A DNA stretch of 64,000 bases from Forficula auricularia (lineage: Eukaryota; Arthropoda; Insecta; Dermaptera; Forficulidae): positions 14,301,491 to 14,365,490 of the forward strand of contig JALMQS010000055.1 of NCBI GenBank assembly GCA_024734495.1. The letters run 5' to 3'. Every line of letters begins with the position of its first letter. Position 1 is the stretch's first letter. Below the pieces are notes generated by a model, which ran no database searches, had not been told where the DNA came from, and worked only from the letters and a program-made list of their open reading frames with translations. Of this stretch, positions 20,638-32,039 are shown in pieces. A program made the translations under genes and the position numbers.

Positions 20638-21449
20638 TTTTTTTTTTTTTTTTTTTTTTTTTTCCCTCCCTGGCCTTGCTCATAACAAAGCATTTGGCCA
20701 ACTCTATAGTATTAAAAAATTTATTTTTACCCCTTAACAAGGACCAATATGACACCAGAGCGGCGCCCCCACAGCACAGCAATAGGAGTACCCGCGGCAC
20801 ACGCCGCCCGAGCCACAAAAAGTTCCTGCCTTGATCCTTAGTATAAAAACTGAGGCCTAAGATGTAAAAGGTCTCAGAAGATCATTGTCGAAGACTATGA
20901 ATAAGTTTGAAATGTCTTTAAGGGATTCATAATAAGTAATGATTAAATGAGATATGGAGTAGTATGTCAAGTGTTATTCCAAAACCATCCAATAGACAAA
21001 ATATGCCCTATTATTATCTTGGTAATGTCCGATTTAACATTTGTATAATGGAGAAGAATTGTCATTCGTGTTGGTAGCAAAATTTTTTCTTTGGTAATAT
21101 CAGTGTAAAATGTGTCTATTTTGATCTTATATCTATCACAGTTCAAATATATATGATCAATATCCCCAATATTTTCACCACCACACACGCAAAATGGAGT
21201 ATCCCTGACTCCCAGTCTATGTAGGTGAGACGGTGTGGGAGCATGACCGCTACGAAGGCGAAATATCAGTGTGGACAGATTTTTAAAATAATGGTTGTAT
21301 ATGAACCATGGTGTATGGGGAATTATAGGAACTATTTTAAAGAGATGGCCTCCTTTGGTCTTACTGCTCTCTGCCCAATGTTGTTGCCATTTTGAAAGAG
21401 ATTTATTTTTAATGATGTTATAGATGTCAGAAATAGGGAGAGCAATGTT
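20638..21449 (-). mobile_element. 5'-truncated LINE insertion with 14-bp target duplication
   Basis: taccattaataatt flanks the element at 20624-20637 and 21450-21463. The T run of about 26 at 20638 is the poly(A) tail on the minus strand. About 812 bp of 3' sequence remain: the end of ORF2 and a ~300-bp 3' UTR. The uninterrupted frame and clean duplication point to a fairly recent insertion. Confidence 0.85.
20967..21449 (-). CDS. C-terminal part of a non-LTR retrotransposon ORF2 protein
   Basis: About 160 codons remain open to the stop at 20967. The segment RLRSGHAPTPSHLHRLG followed by a C-x-C...H-x(4)-C cluster (CVCG ... DHIYLNC) is the cysteine/histidine motif found downstream of the RNase H region in I, R1 and jockey-like ORF2 proteins. 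It lies about 75-110 residues into the open frame. The reverse transcriptase and endonuclease domains are missing through 5' truncation. The first ATG in the frame (21453-21455) lies in the target duplication, outside the element, so it is accidental. The product, if made, would have no catalytic domain. Confidence 0.75.
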   Translation of the reverse strand, partial: NIALPISDIYNIIKNKSLSKWQQHWAESSKTKGGHLFKIVPIIPHTPWFIYNHYFKNLSTLIFRLRSGHAPTPSHLHRLGVRDTPFCVCGGENIGDIDHIYLNCDRYKIKIDTFYTDITKEKILLPTRMTILLHYTNVKSDITKIIIGHILSIGWFWNNT

Positions 21450-21589
21450 TACCATTAATAATTAATATTTTCATTTTTTTTATATATATATCATTTGTAA
21501 TGCTAATATATTTTAATTCTATAGTTAGGTATAAAGAGAAAAGAAAGCATGGATTACCCTCCGAGTACTCAAGTTCAAATATTTTCAAA

Positions 21590-22140
21590 TAAATTGAAAT
21601 AAAACTTAATTTATATATTTACCAACGTTTTGACCCACTATGGCCATCATCAAGACGTATCACTGTTCATAAAGTTTTGAATATAAATTGCAATTAAAAA
21701 TAATATTAATATACAAGGAGGTTCTTTCGTTGACTCTTTTAAATCCTGAAGAAGGAGGAACACGACTCTTAAAATTGTCGGATTTTTTAAGAGAATGAAA
21801 TTTATTTTCTAATAAATTATTTTATAGATAAATACCTTTAATTAATTAAATTGGTGAATTCGAATATATAATAATATTTGTAATGATCTATTACTGGAAT
21901 TTAAAATAAAAAAACCAATTAAAAGGAAATTGAATAAAAATATAATTATACATTTTTATCGAGACAACCATTTGTGAATAATTATTTCAATTAACAAAAA
22001 AACCATCAAAAACAACTTAGCCGAAGATGAGACCGTGACAGATCGAAATGTCAACACAAAATCCCCCTAACCCGTGAATTTCATCCAAATCGTTAGAGCC
22101 GTTTTCGAGAAATCCATTCACACTCAAGAAAGTTGTAGTA
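21590..22140 (+). repeat. Composite E+D repeat, copy 1
   Basis: The E part (21590-21850) has two opposed hammerhead-like motifs at about 21622-21658 (minus) and 21741-21785 (plus). The D part (21990-22130) has 'gccgaagatgagaccgtgac' and 'cgttagagccgttttcgaga'. The same E-then-D order occurs at 25.95-26.95 kb and, inverted, at 35.1-36.2 kb, so E and D behave as one unit. Confidence 0.6.
21622..21658 (-). ncRNA. Degenerate hammerhead-like motif (E type)
   Basis: Minus strand: UUGAUGA, U, stem II GGCC/GGUC, then AAAACGUU. Relative to the hammerhead consensus, C3 is U and G12 is A. Related copies at 26.13, 36.01 and 36.87 kb also lack both consensus bases, so loss is shared by descent. Confidence 0.4.
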
Positions 22141-22660
22141 AAAAGTTCATTCTGACGCCAAAATATTTGTATTTCCAAAACAAAGAACTGATTAGAATTT
22201 AGCCTTTGTAGATTCATCTTCCGGTTCATAAAATCAGTACCAGAAAATTAGAATAAAATCTAATTTGTTATAGGACAAGTTGCTATCCCATCAATCAAAG
22301 GATGGTCTTAAAGTCTTGAAAAAATGTTCACTTTTTCCTACAATTGTCATTGAAAATATTCACGGTAACCGTTATAAATAAACAACAACTCGTGTTGTTT
22401 TCCCCAATATGAGAATACATCTTCAAAAAACAACTCAGATTATATATAAGAGTTTTGTCGTTCCTAAAAAAAAAAAAATTTATACAGTTGAAAATTCCTT
22501 GGGAAAATATTAAATGAAAGTAAATTCTTTGAGCTGACCTATGATTTTTTCAGGGTTGCGTTTGAAAAGTAAAACGGAACCCTATTAATGTCGCTATTCT
22601 GTTTGTATATCAGAACATCGTAGCTCGTTAACTAAATAATTTTTGAATTTCTGTATATTT
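22141..22660. other. No gene or repeat recognised
   Basis: AT-rich sequence with no coding signal. Confidence 0.35.
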
Positions 22661-22664
22661 CAAA

Positions 22665-23225
22665 CAGAAGATTAACATTTAATTATTATAGTTCTTCCTT
22701 TTGTAGTTCAGTTAAATTGTGTTTTTACCCGGAAAGTTTTGAGTTAGTTTTGATTTCTTCCATACTATATTTTTTTTGGATGCTGAGTCCGAATCTGAGG
22801 TTTGCTAACAAAATTTCGTGATGCCTTTAATAATAAATTAGAGTTTTTGAGTTTTTGCGGAGCCAAAGGGCCAATTTTCAACTAGCCCTTGAGCCCGAAT
22901 GGTTCTACGGAGAAAAAAAAACACGAATAATAAAATTTGTAGGAAATTATATGTACTTTTATTTTGAATAGGAAAGTTATTTACAAAAAGCTGATAGTTT
23001 TCGAGTTATAAGCAAAAAAACAGAGATTTTTTTACTTTTTTTTTTTTTGTATTTTTATCAATGTTCCGTCAAGAAATTTTGTTAGGAAACTTCAGATTCA
23101 GATTCAGCACACCAAAAAACATATAGGATGGAAGAAATCAAAACTACCCCAAAACTTTTCCGCTAGGGGCCCTATTGAGCACAATTTAACTGGACTATTG
23201 ATATCCAAGATATACAAGTAAGAAG
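22665..23225. repeat. Inverted repeat with ~150-bp arms
   Basis: Left arm about 22665-22830, right arm about 23075-23225. 'cagttaaattgtgtt', 'ttgatttcttcca' and 'ctaacaaaatttcgtga' recur as complements ('aacacaatttaact'-like text in the right arm). The loop includes an adenine/thymine-rich region. It is probably a non-autonomous fold-back or MITE; no target duplication was found. Confidence 0.55.
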
Positions 23226-24148
23226 TAAAAATTTGAAGTGCTCAGTTGTTTCCTGTAAAATTAAAACCTGACTTCGGAATGTTCCCAAACTGTCTTAACC
23301 ACTACATACCAAAGTAAATTTTAATTTTTTTTCCTTTTTAATTACATATCATTAAAAAAATGTTATTTTTTTAGAATTGACAGAGCGAAAAAAATGCCAA
23401 GTTAAATAAATTTAAATAAATAAATAAATGAGTCATTTCCCTTGTATGTAGTATGCTTGTAAGTTTCATCTAAATGGAACGCACACACCCTCACATGGGA
23501 ACACCCAAGTCATCATTTTATATAAGAACAAGTTTATCACGCAGGTAATTGGAAAAATATAGAACCCAGGCGTTTTTGGTAAATTTGTTTTTTTTTTCAC
23601 AAAACAAGCTAATAAATTTATAAAAGATACACGATACACGAGAAGAGCTTTACTGATTGTTAAGCCATTGGTTCACATGAAAATATCCGAATTAAACTAT
23701 AATAATTCTCTCAGTAAAAAAAAAGTTAATTCGCCCCATAAATCATTTACACAAGCGAATATATAATCCGTTTTTGTTAAAAAAAAGAGTTTTTTTTTTT
23801 ATCAAGGCTTAAGTATTATAAGTACATCTTATATTTCGAATTCAGTTTTTATTATAAAAGGATTTATTTTTTTCTGATTTGTTTTTTAATAAAACGTTCT
23901 GGAGAGAGGAAATTTTACTAGCGGAACTAAAGACGCACTGATTGAATATGGTAGATGATGGTGGAAAAAATTCTAGTATAGATTGCCATTGTATATATGA
24001 GAGAAAGATAAAAAAACAATCTTGAGGCTGATGGATTCGATTCTTGGTGTATTTTCACGTTCAAAGTATAGAATTAAAAAATAATTAACAATTATTTGAA
24101 TTGCAGAAGATTTCCGGTTGAGAAAAGAAATTTTGGAAAGGCATTTAA
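23226..24148. other. No gene recognised
   Basis: AT-rich sequence with several homopolymer runs. No coding or RNA feature supported. Confidence 0.35.
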
Positions 24149-24640
24149 TACTTGAGAACGATCGCAGAATAAGTCAATCGAAACGTCGTAGTTTTATTGT
24201 ATTATTTATTCAATAAATAATTATAATTAATTATGTATGATTTTAATAAAATTTCAATTCTTAATAAAATTAATACTTTATTATTGTATATTTTAATAAA
24301 TATAATGTATAATTTATTATATTATTTTCACTTAAAATAAATTTAATAATCTCGATATTAATTTATATTATTCTCTAGACAGTTTCAGTCCCCATTTGTT
24401 GGTATCTTCAGTAATATTAAAAGAATAAAATTCCGTCAAGTACTCATCTAAATAGGTAGGTATATTAAACAAATTATACAAATTTTAGAGTTCAAATTTT
24501 ATTAATGTCACGAATAATTTATTATAATTATTTATTGAATACGAATAAAATAATACAATAAAACTACGACGTTTCGATCGATTTATTTTACTTGAGAACG
24601 ATCCCAGAATAAGACGATCGAAACGTCGTAAACAAATTAT
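24149..24640. repeat. Inverted pair of the GAAACGTCG repeat, with a decayed hammerhead in the loop
   Basis: Text starting tacttgagaacgatc is repeated at 24149 and 24588 (24 of 25 bases the same). Between them, arms 24165-24275 and 24495-24595 are inverted ('cgaaacgtcgtagttttatt' and complement). In the loop, minus 24378-24411 reads CUGAAGA ... UGAAACUGUC without a convincing stem II. The window start and 45.4 kb carry the same repeat. Confidence 0.5.
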
Positions 24641-24689
24641 ATGGCTATTCGAAAAAATTTAAGCTATTTAATAAAGTTTTTATTGGTGA

Positions 24690-25320
24690 ATCTACCCCAC
24701 CCCCGAAACTTCTCTCTACCCCCGGATTAACCACCACTGCGCCCCACCTTCTGCACCTGTTTTGATTCAACCATATGATTCATTTTTATTCATCCAATTA
24801 ATAAATAAAACCTATCAAAATGTGTTGTTTTTACAGAAAATTGAGACCTGCTTATGCGAAATATATTTTTAAATAAATTCCTTATTATTTTTTATTCTAT
24901 TAAATAAATAAAGTTTTTTGAAAAAACAATTATAAAACGTTTATTAATATTTCTAACGTTTAGGGAGAACAAAATATGTTCAAATCCACAATCACAATAC
25001 TTCTTCAAGGCCTTTTAGTACTTTGAATTAAGGCAACCCATTGTGTGCCTGGGTACAAAAGGAAAAGAGTAACCTTTTTTTAAAACCCTAAGAATGGGAT
25101 TTGTCTACCTGAGAATAATTAATTTGATTACGAAAAAGCCCATCAAAAACAATTTTGTCGAAGATGAGACGGTGACAGATCGAATTGTCACCCCAAAAAC
25201 CCCCTAACCCGTGAATTTCATCAAAATCGCTAGAGTCGTTTTCAAAATATAACCAAGATACAAATATATATACAAATAAATATACAATTTTTGCTCGTTT
25301 AATATGAGTAGATATATGAC
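24690..25320 (-). repeat. AT-rich composite repeat D, long copy, inverted
   Basis: Reverse complement of 12570-13200. The frame of about 90 codons at 25088-25363 arises from the D consensus and is not a gene. Confidence 0.65.
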
Positions 25321-25949
25321 GTTTATTTAAATAAAATGTATATATATAGATTCCTATTTCCATTTGCCTAGATATAGGTAATTTAATAGAAATAAACTGA
25401 CACAGCTATTTCAATTTAAAATACGTAATAGAATGAGTTTTTTTCTTAAAAGCTAGTCTAATTAATTAATTCCTTGTAGAAAAGAGAGAGAGAGAGAGAG
25501 TTATTTTGTTTATAATGTACATTTGTATTTGGTTCTTTTTCTTTAACCTAGTTTGGTTAATCGTATCGTTTATCGAGGAGTTAGTTGGCTAGAGCGCCAA
25601 ATAGAGAAGGGAAAAGAAATGGATATAATCGAGTTGTTTCTATGAATCGTTCGTTGCCTGGCTTGGTGACCTTTCCATTTCCAATGCTAGGTTATTCGTT
25701 CGTTCGTTCGTTCTACTGTACAACTGTGCTTGGCGGTTGAAGGAAGGCGAATTTTTCATGGGCGGATTTGTTTATTCCTAGAGGCTGTTCATCTGGGAAA
25801 AAGTCCAAAGACTCCTTCCTCCATCCACACCCACCCACCCGCACAAAGGGAACACCAAAATAGATCAAGGATAGGGAAATCTGATCTTGCCGTCAGTTGG
25901 CAATCACTAATCGGATATTAAAGGTGTAGTCAGTCCTACCATTTACACC
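25321..25949. other. Unique-looking stretch with (GA)n microsatellite
   Basis: A GA microsatellite lies at about 25484-25500, and (TTCG)n at 25697-25712. 25540-25920 is less AT-rich than its surroundings and has no detected second copy in the window. No splice-bounded frame was recognised. It could be single-copy or regulatory sequence. Confidence 0.35.
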
Positions 25950-26955
25950 TAACACATTTAGAAATAAGTACTTGGAACACCGAGCGATGCTCATAATTTT
26001 TAGATTCAGTTAAAAGCGATATATTAATAATATTTTTAATTTTTAATTCAGGTAAAAAGGTCGATTTTTATTCGCACCCAAAATAAAATTGAAATAAAAC
26101 TTGTTTTATATTTTTACAAACGTTTTGATCGGCTCTGGGCATCATCAAGACCTATCACTGGCACAAAGTTTTGAATGTAATTGCAATTAAAAATAATATA
26201 TACCTATATACTCGGAGGTTCTTTCGTTGACCCTTTTAAATCCTGAAGAAGGAGGCACGATCCTTCGAATTGTCGGATTTTTTAAGATAATGAAATTGAT
26301 ATTCTATAATAATAAATTATTTTATAGGAAAATACATTTAATTAATTAAATTGGCAAATTCTTTTTTTTTTTTATAAATTTTATTAAACCAATTATTTTA
26401 CATTAATTAATGTATACATTGTATTTTTTTGCTTCGATTCCGGAGATTACTTCTCCACCATCGAGTGTCCTTATTCATCTTTAGTCCTTGTTTTTAATAA
26501 GAGGAAAAATCTAATTAGATAAAAAAACCTCTTTTCCGATAATTATTTCAATTCCATTATTCCCCAATCAAGTCGATTGGTATATTTCATCCATCCTTCT
26601 CCCCCTCTCTAATTGGCAAATTCTCATATGTAATAATATTTGTAATGATCTATTATTGGAATTTAAAATAAAACTTAATTAATTTTATTAAAAGAAAATT
26701 GAAAAAAAATCTAATTATAAATTTTTATTCAAACAATCAATTGTGAATAATTATTTCAATTAACAAAAAACCTATCAGAAACAACTTAGCCGAAGATGAG
26801 ACTGTGACAGATCGAATTGTCAACACAAAAACCCCCTAACCCGCGAATTTTTTCCAAATCGTTAGTGCTGTTTTCTATATAGAATCGGTTTCTCGAAATA
26901 TATTATATATATAATTGCTATATACAAGAATTGCTTGTTTAATATAATAAGATAA
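25950..26955 (+). repeat. Composite E+D repeat, copy 2, with retroposon R inserted
   Basis: Begins 'ccgagcgatgctc' and 'ttcagttaaaagcgatat', then the E palindrome (26080-26350), then the D part ending 'gcttgtttaatataataaga' at about 26955. R copy 3 interrupts it. Opposed hammerhead-like motifs lie at about 26122-26160 (minus, UUGAUGA/AAAACGUU type) and 26240-26282 (plus, CUGAAGA ... GAAUUGUC). Both are changed at catalytic positions. Confidence 0.6.
26363..26610 (-). mobile_element. SINE-like retroposon R, copy 3, with 14-bp target duplication
   Basis: aattggcaaattct at 26349-26362 and 26611-26624 flanks a 248-bp element whose left T run is the poly(A) end. This is the clearest copy and defines both ends of R. 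Confidence 0.85.
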
Positions 26956-27119
26956 AATTCTTTTTATATATGAGAGACTCAGAGCTGATATGGATTAAGC
27001 TATGCCCCTATAATTACAAGTTATTATAAATTTGGCAGGATGGTTCTAATATATCTCAGCGAGTCTATTTATATTTATTTTCATATTTATTAAGAAATTT
27101 TCAATTCTTAAATAATGTA

Positions 27120-27165
27120 CAGGGTGGGGCATAAAGATCTACAACATTTTGAAGAGCTATAAAAA
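27120..27165 (+). mobile_element. Terminal fragment of the mariner-like element
   Basis: 'acagggtggggcataaagat' and 'acattttgaagagcta' match the left end at 19228. The rest of the element is missing. Confidence 0.6.
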
Positions 27166-27237
27166 ATGAAAGTAAATATCGTATTAGTTTCAGGATACTG
27201 TCAATATAAACATTTCATCATTTTTCCAATATATATA

Positions 27238-27706
27238 TCTATATAAATAAAATTTAACTGTTACGCTTAAGTGATACGTTGAAGGATCTCCGAAAGTTCT
27301 TCACCGATTTCTTTGAAATTTTCACACAACATTCCATTCAAATGCACGAGTGTTTTTATAGATATCACACCTGTGGCATGTGAAAAATATTTTTCGAGGA
27401 AACAACGCCAGCGCCTCTCTGGGGGGTAAAAGCAAACAAACAAGATGGCCGATAATTGGAAATCTTTCAACTGTCAATATTATTTTTGGTTAAGAGAACA
27501 ATTTTGACAAGTAATATTTAATTCATTTACTGTTTTAATATCTATTCTATAATTATTTTCATTTTCAATTTATTTTCAAAACTTCTATTATTTTTTAAAT
27601 ATATTTAAATTTTTGAGCTATTATCTATATAAATTTTAACCATAAAACGAGATGCTCCCAGCCAGGGGCTAGGTGACGCCGGGCCAAAGGCGCGGGCGTC
27701 AGCTAG
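27238..27706 (+). mobile_element. Non-autonomous Helitron
   Basis: Starts TCTATATAAATAAAATTTAA preceded by A. Ends with a GC-rich hairpin (gacgcc ... ggcgtc, about 27675-27700) followed closely by CTAG and then T. A TC start, a 3' hairpin just before CTRR, and insertion between A and T are Helitron hallmarks. The interior has 'gaaggatctccgaaag' and 'ttgaaattttcacacaacat', text typical of insect Helitron internal regions. It encodes no Rep/helicase. Confidence 0.65.
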
Positions 27707-28890
27707 TTATAAATGAATAACATACAATTTTAGAAAATGAAGAGTTTTTTAGGTCACCATCCCTTGGTTGAAAAGTCACAGCCCGCCACTGGTATTTATA
27801 TATATTTTCGATGCCACAAAATTTGACCTTATATATGGTATATATATATATTTATATGCCTATTTGTAAGCTTTAACGCAGTGACTGATTTCGTTATCAT
27901 ACTGATAACAATAAAAATTTATAATACCTACAATCTATCAAGTTGTTTTGTTTTTCCCTTAAATTACTTTTATTTTTCAAACTTAAACAACCAATCATAT
28001 TGATATGTAGTGTTGTTTTATAAAATAATACTTTTATTTTCGAATTGCGATTCAAATAACATTAAAAATAAGAAAAAAACTATTTTTTAAATGATTTGCC
28101 TAAAAATTCAGAGCCCAGAATAAGTACCTACCTCCATTCATTAGTTATGATCTTAACATTGGAAATATTCAGTAGTTTTAACATTAAAGAAATTTATAAA
28201 CTACATAAGGGTGGGTTTGGGTTAGATAAAAAGCTAAGCCATGTAGAGATTGCTATTATATTGAGTGGGGGTGCATTGGTGGGGGCGAGATGTGTGGTTT
28301 CGGGAGGGGGGGGGGGTCAGGTGTTACCGTGCATCGCTCGGTGGCTCCTGGTACTTGAATATTGAACAACAATATTTGAAATCAAAATATTCTGTGAAGT
28401 AATAGAAAACAGCTTCCTCTTTGATTTTCAAATTTCCGCTTGCTTTTATCTTGATTAAAACTCGATTAAAGCAAAAATCTAAAACTACGTGTTTATAAAG
28501 GATATAATCAGAGAGCTAGTGAACATTTTGGACGATTAAACTTCTTCAAATGATAACACTGCACCATTATTTTAGAATGCAAATAATATATTCCATACTG
28601 TAATATGATTAGCAAACACCCCGAAAGTGAAATTCTTAGTCGCCGAATCCAGCCGTTTTTAGGGGTAAATATTCACCTGAAATTGTAAAAAATTGTAATT
28701 TCAGAATGGTTAAATTTGATTGGAAGTCTGGTGGGTAAACAAAAAGCTGTCTTGCGAATTTGAAGCTTTTTGGTAGGTTTTTATTAGTTCTTTTTCTGTC
28801 TCTTTTGGGGAAGGGGGTTTGTTAATTGTTCTTTCCATTTAGAGATAGGAAAAGCATGGGTTGGTTTTGAAATTAGGCTGAAATAAGGAA
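27707..28890. other. No gene supported; G-run region at 28.26-28.37 kb
   Basis: 'tgcatcgctcggtggctcct' near 28.33 kb is the complement of text opening the 6.43-kb and 25.95-kb repeats. A frame of 89 codons here contains a poly-Gly run from the G tract and is not convincing. Confidence 0.35.
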
Positions 28891-29700
28891 ATCTCTGCGT
28901 TACTAAGGTAAATATTTTTTTTATTTTTAAAATATTTTTTTTCTTTTTTTTTTTAGATAATATGGTTAAAAGGGATAGTCAATCCAGGGTTGGGACTAGA
29001 AGTTTAGGTGTTGAAACCAGTGGTGGTATTTTTCTTATGAGAATGATTCAGATGGTTATATAGATTATAAGGATATAGGGAAGAATGGTATTAATTTAAA
29101 TACAGTCTGGTTCTTACAAGTTAGTAGATACAGATATTAATATGTAGGTTTTCATTCATTTGTAGGATCTGGCATTGATTTGTGGAAGTCTGTCTATTTA
29201 TTACTAATTGGGATTATAGTATTCTGCCTCCTATGATTAAATCAATTATAAATTTTGTCAAGTCCTAAAGTCCTAGAGTTGGGCAAAATTTTATTTAGTT
29301 CTCACAAGCAGAGATTAGGTGAGGTAGAGAGGTCATACCATCCTTGTTAAGGCTTTGACCAGGTTTCCTTAACAACTTATGGCAAATGCCGGGATGGCTA
29401 ATGCGTCGCTTGCTCCTGATATCGGGTTTTTGTGCGGAATTTTTAAATTACTTTGTCTTTTGAAGGAAATCTATGGTCATGTTATTTGTTAATGAGCATA
29501 CATTCCTATTTTTTTTTCTTTTTCTTTTTTTTTTTACTTGTTTATTATTTGTTAAATTGTTGTAATTAATTTGCATTTATGTTTGTTAATGTATTGTAGC
29601 TAGATTGTATTGATGTTTGGAGGACCTAGCCACCGAGGACTTGTGCCTCTAAGCAGGTCGAGGAATAAAGATTTATTTATTATTTATTTATTTATTTGAT
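28890..29700 (+). mobile_element. Old LINE 3' region ending in (ATTT)n
   Basis: The end reads 'cgaggaataaagatttattt' followed by an ATTT microsatellite, a common 3' terminus of insect CR1/L2/jockey-type LINEs. Upstream text (29230-29640) resembles a decayed coding or UTR region with no open frame. The 5' boundary is uncertain. Confidence 0.45.
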
Positions 29701-30200
29701 TTCAGGACATTCCCATACTCCCAATTACAATATTTACTATTTTAAACGAAAGGCAGAATGATACTTTAGGGTAGAGTCTAATTTTACCTAGCTTTGAAGA
29801 AAAGGTGACGAATTGATTGCCTACATTCAGGCGTTTGATGCGTACAAGGAAGAAAGTCCAATTTTTTGAGTAAAAAGGGCAAAAAAAGAAATAGAAAATA
29901 CCTTCCTCTTTGATTTTCAAATTACCTCTTGCTTTTATCTTGATTAAAACTCGAGTTATAACCATAAAAATAAAACTACGTGATTATAAAGGACAATAAA
30001 CATGTGGGCTTAGTTTTTTTAGTTATAACTCTAGTTATAATTGAGCTACAAACAAGTGGTAAATTGAAAATCAAAGAGGAAGCTGTTTTCTAATACGTGA
30101 ACAAAATATTTTGATTTCATATATTGCTGTTTAATATCTAATGGGACTCGAAAATAGGTCAAAATGGCATTTTTCGTCATTTTGACCGATAATATCGCAA
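29701..30200. other. Inverted segments flanking the P repeat
   Basis: 'tcctctttgattttcaaatt' occurs at 28.42 and 29.90 kb, and as its complement at 30.07 kb, with 'cttgattaaaactcga' and 'aaaactacgtg' nearby. These belong to another dispersed repeat. No coding signal. Confidence 0.4.
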
Positions 30201-30830
30201 AACTCTGACGTGTTATAAAAAATCGGGAAATTGCATGTAGCCCAGTAAATAGAGGGGTTTCAGCTTACATTAATTGCGGGAAAAGATTTTTCTAGGATCG
30301 TTTGGTATGGTGTGGGTATGCCAAATCTAAGTTTGCGACCTCGAAAGTGTGGGGGACAACTTTTGGTGGCAGAAAAACCTCGAAATTTTCGGACTTTTTC
30401 CAGTTTTTAGCTTATAACTCAAAAACAGTTGACATTTTGTAAATAACTATTCTATAGTAAATTAAAGAGGAGTAAATTTCACGCCGAGTAAAAAAAAGAA
30501 ATGCAACATTGGTCCAGTAGTTCGATTTTAATGAGGATCCAAATAACAGCCCCCGGGATCACTTTTTTTGGATCCGCATTAAAAATCGAACTACTGGACC
30601 AATGTTGCATTTCTTTTTAATCGGCGTGAAATTTTGTCGTCTTTAATTTACTATAGAACAATTATCTACAAAATGTAAACTCTTTTTGAGTTATAAGCGA
30701 AAAACTGGAAAAAGTCCGAAAATTTCGAGGTCGCATACTCACACTATACCAATCCTAGAAAAAAATGTTTTCCCACAATTAATGTAAACTGAACCACTTT
30801 GTGGATTCTCTATTTACTGGTGTCTAATAA
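30200..30830. repeat. Large inverted repeat of family P
   Basis: Arms of about 300 and 260 bp (30235-30545, 30565-30830) meet near 'ccccgggatcactttt'. Shared text: 'ttcgaggt', 'actttttccagtttttagct', 'caatgttgcatttctttt', 'ctatttactgg'. Copies of one arm are at 41.38-41.72, 39.95-40.20 and 53.95-54.25 kb. Confidence 0.7.
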
Positions 30831-31713
30831 TAATCAGCGTAAAAAACTCTACTGGAATCCATTGTTAGGTTTACGGGGAGAAATTTTTGTTTAATTTTTG
30901 TCGAGCCGTGTAATCAGAATATTTCTGCATTAGTTTTATATTAAAGTGTAAATATTTTCCCTATGCAAAGAAAATTTGTATTTTAAGGGGATTATATTAT
31001 AACACACTGAACGATCAAATAGAATTCTATTGGTTGCTTAGGGCTCAGCAAAACTTTTAGGATGATTAAATCTCTTATGGGGTATAAGAAGAGTAAGACA
31101 GACTTACTTGAAACGCGATCATGGTATTAAGCTAAAAAAAGGATAAACAGAAGACAAAACAGAACTCTCGAGAAGGATTAAAAGGAAAATGAAAAGGACA
31201 TTTTGATGAGATCTCGAGTGCTTAATTACAACGTTTAAGTTCACAATAATAAAGGTGTGCAATCAATTTCACGTTTTAATGATCAAAGTCTTTTGCAAAA
31301 AAAGGTTGAGGTTGGTCACCTTGGAAAAATCATCCTCCCACACCCTTATAGACGGACAGACAGCTCCCTTTTCCTTAATCTTATCTGACTAATTAATTTT
31401 GGTTAGACACGTATGTAGGAATTAATTAATTTATATTCAATTATTCAAGATCTACCTCCACAGATAAATAACTTCGACTCTGAACCAACATCTGAAATAT
31501 CACCTTCTTTTTTCTAAACCACAATAGTCAATCCTATCCTACATATAAAAGTCGAAAAAAAACGAAAATTTCAAAAATTAGATCCTTATTAGAAGCAAAG
31601 TTGTAGAGGATGTAATTTTTGACATTTTTGTTTAAAAAATTTTGAAAATAAATACCCAAAATGAGACGAAAGGTCAAAAATGAAGATTCTAGACCTTTGG
31701 ACCAAACTCAACC
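30831..31713. other. No gene recognised; dispersed-repeat fragments
   Basis: 31550-31713 resembles the complement of 57.22-57.42 kb ('tacatcctctacaa', 'tttttgacc') and includes part of the 115-bp module. The rest is AT-rich without signal. Confidence 0.35.
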
Positions 31714-31787
31714 AACATCAGTAAATTAATAAAGTAAAGGGTGTGTAGTTTCGCAGTGAATGAAATAAAACTCAAAGAGGTTTATAC

Positions 31788-31834
31788 AAACTCAATATAT
31801 TTCGGATTATTAGTCCATCATCAGGAGTTTACAG
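31788..31834 (-). ncRNA. Hammerhead-ribozyme-like motif
   Basis: Minus strand, identical core to its partner: CUGAUGA, extra U, stem II GGA/UCC, GAAA, stem III AUA/UAU, U17 (AUU). Stem I AAACUC/GAGUUU is perfect over 6 bp. Confidence 0.65.
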
Positions 31835-31859
31835 GTTAAAACTGGTTAACTCAGTTTTT

Positions 31860-31912
31860 ACCTGTAAACTCCTGATGATGGACTAATAATCCGAAATATA
31901 TTGAGTTTGTAT
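31860..31912 (+). ncRNA. Hammerhead-ribozyme-like motif
   Basis: CUGAUGA at 31872-31878, GAAA at 31893-31896, predicted cleavage after U31902 (AUU). Stem I pairs AAACUC (31866-31871) with GAGUUU (31903-31908). Stem II is GGA/UCC with a 7-nt loop. Stem III AUAUAU has no room for a loop unless it opens. Confidence 0.65.
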
Positions 31913-32039
31913 AAACCCCTTTGAGTTTTATTTCATTCACTGCGAAACTACACACCCTTTACTTTATTAATTAATATCATCTTTCACCTAAAACCTACAC
32001 CACTTTCTCTAAGTAAAAAAAAAACATCAGTAAACTCTA

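Larger units (their letters stand above)
31726..32022 (+). mobile_element. Palindromic hammerhead retroposon with poly(A) tail and 12-bp target duplication
   Basis: aacatcagtaaa at 31714-31725 and 32023-32034 flanks a palindrome (about 31726-31974), a ~40-bp unique tail containing ccactttctctaag, and an A run that grades into the duplication. Both arms carry complete hammerhead cores. The order 'inverted arm - arm with ribozyme - tail - poly(A)' and the duplication show insertion by target-primed reverse transcription. The tail recurs at 18.40-18.45 kb, and a partial arm at 62.85-62.93 kb. Confidence 0.85.

Noticed and set aside
22017..22229. Small minus-strand frames with a 'DEIHGLGG' segment (also 25088-25363, 48785-48988, 12600-12785)
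   Set aside because: They are readings of the D repeat consensus in either direction and shift with indels.
28096..28365. 89-codon frame with a Gly run
   Set aside because: It crosses a G homopolymer and repeat text; no splice signals or homology.
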